This document shows positions 21,229 to 22,550 of a stretch of 22,550 bases of DNA, piece by piece. The stretch lies in contig JBCBEX010000073.1 in assembly GCA_038528235.1 (NCBI GenBank), positions 1-22,550 of the forward strand. Direction: 5' to 3'. Source of the DNA: JBCBEX01 sp038528235 (GTDB lineage: Bacteria; Bacteroidota; Rhodothermia; Rhodothermales; Rubricoccaceae). The notes under the pieces are model-generated. The model was not told the origin of the DNA, ran no database searches, and worked only from the letters and a program-made list of their open reading frames with translations. A program made the translations under genes and the position numbers. How positions within the stretch are numbered: the first letter of the stretch is position 1; each line of letters starts with the position of its first letter.

Positions 21229-21870
21229 ATGCTCGGTCGCCTGCACGTCCTCACCGACTTCGTCTTCCAGCAGCGCTTCGCGCACGCCGAGTTGGCCCAC
21301 CTCGCGATCGCGGGCGGCGCCGACGTGATCCAGTTTCGCCAGAAGACGGGCACCGCGCGCGCCAAGCTGCACGAGCTGCGCCCCGTCGCAGACGCGTGCC
21401 AGGAGACCCAGACGGCGCTGCTCGTGGACGACCACCTCGACCTCGCGCTTGCGGTCGGGGCCGACGGGGTCCACCTCGGCCAGACAGACCTCCCGATCCC
21501 GGATGCACGGCGCATCTTCGGCCCCGATGCTATCCTGGGCGCCACCGCCACGACGCTTGCCCAGGCCCGGCAGGCTGAGGCGTGCGGCGCAACCTACATC
21601 GGCTTTGGCCCCGTCTTCTCCGGCCGCTCGAAGGCCGCGCCCGCCTCCACGAAGGGCCTGCACGGCCTCGCTGCGGTGTGCGCGGCCGTCTCGATCCCAG
21701 TCATCGCCATCGGCGGCGTGACAGCGGACCGTATGGCCGACGTGCTCGATGCGGGCGCCCACGGCGTCGCGGTGATGACGGCCATCAGCACCGCGCACGA
21801 TCCCGAAGCTGCGACGCGCGCGTTCCGCACCGCCATCGATGCAGCCTGCGGCGTCGACGCGTCTCCCTAG
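21229..21870 (+). CDS. thiE: Thiamine-phosphate synthase (ThiE family)
   Basis: This 213-residue TIM-barrel protein should condense the pyrimidine and thiazole halves of thiamine. Motifs are VIQFRQKTG (33-41, the pyrophosphate-binding Q-x-R-x-K), LLVDDHLDLAL (65-74), GVHLGQTDLP (80-89), GFGPVF (125-130) and IGGV (161-164). These favour ThiE over the TenI aminase branch, though TenI is not fully excluded because the loop after GPVF is somewhat divergent (SGRSKAAPASTKG). The ATG at 21229 starts the first barrel strand. ThDP, the end product of the pathway, is the MenD cofactor, which may explain its place beside the menaquinone genes. Its stop codon overlaps that of the convergent DUF3667 gene. 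Confidence 0.85.
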   Translation: MLGRLHVLTDFVFQQRFAHAELAHLAIAGGADVIQFRQKTGTARAKLHELRPVADACQETQTALLVDDHLDLALAVGADGVHLGQTDLPIPDARRIFGPDAILGATATTLAQARQAEACGATYIGFGPVFSGRSKAAPASTKGLHGLAAVCAAVSIPVIAIGGVTADRMADVLDAGAHGVAVMTAISTAHDPEAATRAFRTAIDAACGVDASP

Positions 21871-22550
21871 CCTATCGCTGCGGCAAGCACGAGTGCGAGC
21901 ACCAAGCCGCACGACAGCGCGAAGACGTAGAGCATGCTCAGCGCATAACCCTTCAGCGCGGTCTTGAACCAGCCTTGCTGGTAGACGTGCTTCTGCGCGA
22001 GGTAGACGTAGAGCGGCACGAGCACCAGGAGCCACAACGACCACCCACCCAGCGGCGTCATCGCCCCCAGCGCGAGCAGCGTGAAGACGCCGAAGGCGAA
22101 CGCGTGGACGTGCAGCGCGAAGACCAGGTGCTCGCCGTAGTACCAGTTGCGACGCAGGTAGACAACCTTGAGCAGCAGCGCGAAGACCGGCAGGAGCAGG
22201 AACATCACCGTAGGCACCTGGCGGAGCGAACTGCGCAGGAAGTCGAGGAAGGCTGCGTTGCGCTCGGCGTCGGTCCGCGCCGTCTTGATCCGCTGGACGC
22301 TGGCGCCCCGCTGCGCCCACGACGGCAGGTCGACCTGCACGTCGGAACCAGGGAAGAGGTACGCCGCCGCCGCCTCATAGTCGCCCGTCTGAATGAGGGT
22401 GTCCGGGGGCAACGTGGCTAGGAACGAGCGCTGCCATGCGAGCCGGTTCTGCGCACGGATGTTGGACGCTGCGGCGAGGTCTTCCACGCGCTCCTCGGCG
22501 CGGCGCAGCGCGGCGACCGTGGGCGACGCTAGCCCGGTCGTGTCGGCCTC
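21867..22550 (-). CDS. DUF3667 family membrane protein (partial, N terminus outside window)
   Basis: The frame is open to the window edge, so the N-terminal part is missing; a GTG at 22487 is internal and probably not the start. The visible 227 residues include a soluble segment (SNIRAQNRLAWQRSF) and then hydrophobic helices. The signature of DUF3667 is LLLPVFALLLKVVYLRRN followed by YYGEHLVFALHVHAFAFG. Family members usually begin with a zinc-ribbon segment, which would lie beyond 22550. The function is unknown. Its stop codon (21867-21869) overlaps the thiE stop (21868-21870), so there is no intergenic space for a terminator. Confidence 0.82.
   Translation of the reverse strand, partial: EADTTGLASPTVAALRRAEERVEDLAAASNIRAQNRLAWQRSFLATLPPDTLIQTGDYEAAAAYLFPGSDVQVDLPSWAQRGASVQRIKTARTDAERNAAFLDFLRSSLRQVPTVMFLLLPVFALLLKVVYLRRNWYYGEHLVFALHVHAFAFGVFTLLALGAMTPLGGWSLWLLVLVPLYVYLAQKHVYQQGWFKTALKGYALSMLYVFALSCGLVLALVLAAAIG

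Overview
The window looks like chromosomal DNA from a high-GC member of the Bacteroidota, most likely the Rhodothermia (Salinibacter/Rubricoccus/Rubrivirga type). This is inferred from very GC-rich coding sequence, two secreted proteins ending in type IX secretion (Por) style sorting domains, a DUF3667 protein, few clear Shine-Dalgarno sites, and a complete-looking menaquinone gene set. No rRNA, tRNA, CRISPR array, insertion sequence or phage gene was seen.

Layout. 1-164: short tandem repeats. 165-2216 (minus): pheA (prephenate dehydratase), menI (DHNA-CoA thioesterase) and a Spy/CpxP-like lipoprotein. 2368-7295 (plus): a secreted NAGPA-type phosphodiester glycosidase, a geranylgeranyl-reductase-family flavoprotein and menD. 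7385-11530 (minus): three pilin-like genes resembling PilX, PilW and PilV. 11815-12564 (plus): menH. 12607-13149 (minus): a second PilV-like gene, paralogous to the first. 13498-21870 (plus): menB, a small unknown protein, a large BNR/sortilin-like secreted protein, then menA, menC, menE and thiE. 21867-22550 (minus): the C-terminal part of a DUF3667 membrane protein that runs off the window.

Function. Together menD, menH, menC, menE, menB, menI and menA cover isochorismate to demethylmenaquinone. Only menF and the final methyltransferase (menG/ubiE) are missing. The flavoprotein next to menD could saturate the isoprenoid tail (MenJ-like), and thiE could feed the ThDP cofactor that MenD needs; both are inferences. 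pheA and menI are three bases apart, joining two chorismate-derived branches.

Two things stand out. First, a set of pilin-like genes lies on the opposite strand, interleaved with men genes. It has the make-up of a minor-pilin set (two PilV-like, one PilW-like, one giant PilX-like protein) but lacks the classical prepilin-peptidase site, and the PilX-like protein carries an insertion of about 500 residues, partly propeller-like. Second, several families of 7- and 8-bp tandem repeats lie in gaps next to start codons, form a perfect hairpin just before menD, and appear to have entered the reading frames of pheA and menE at domain linkers. Both repeat units are free of stop codons in all six frames.
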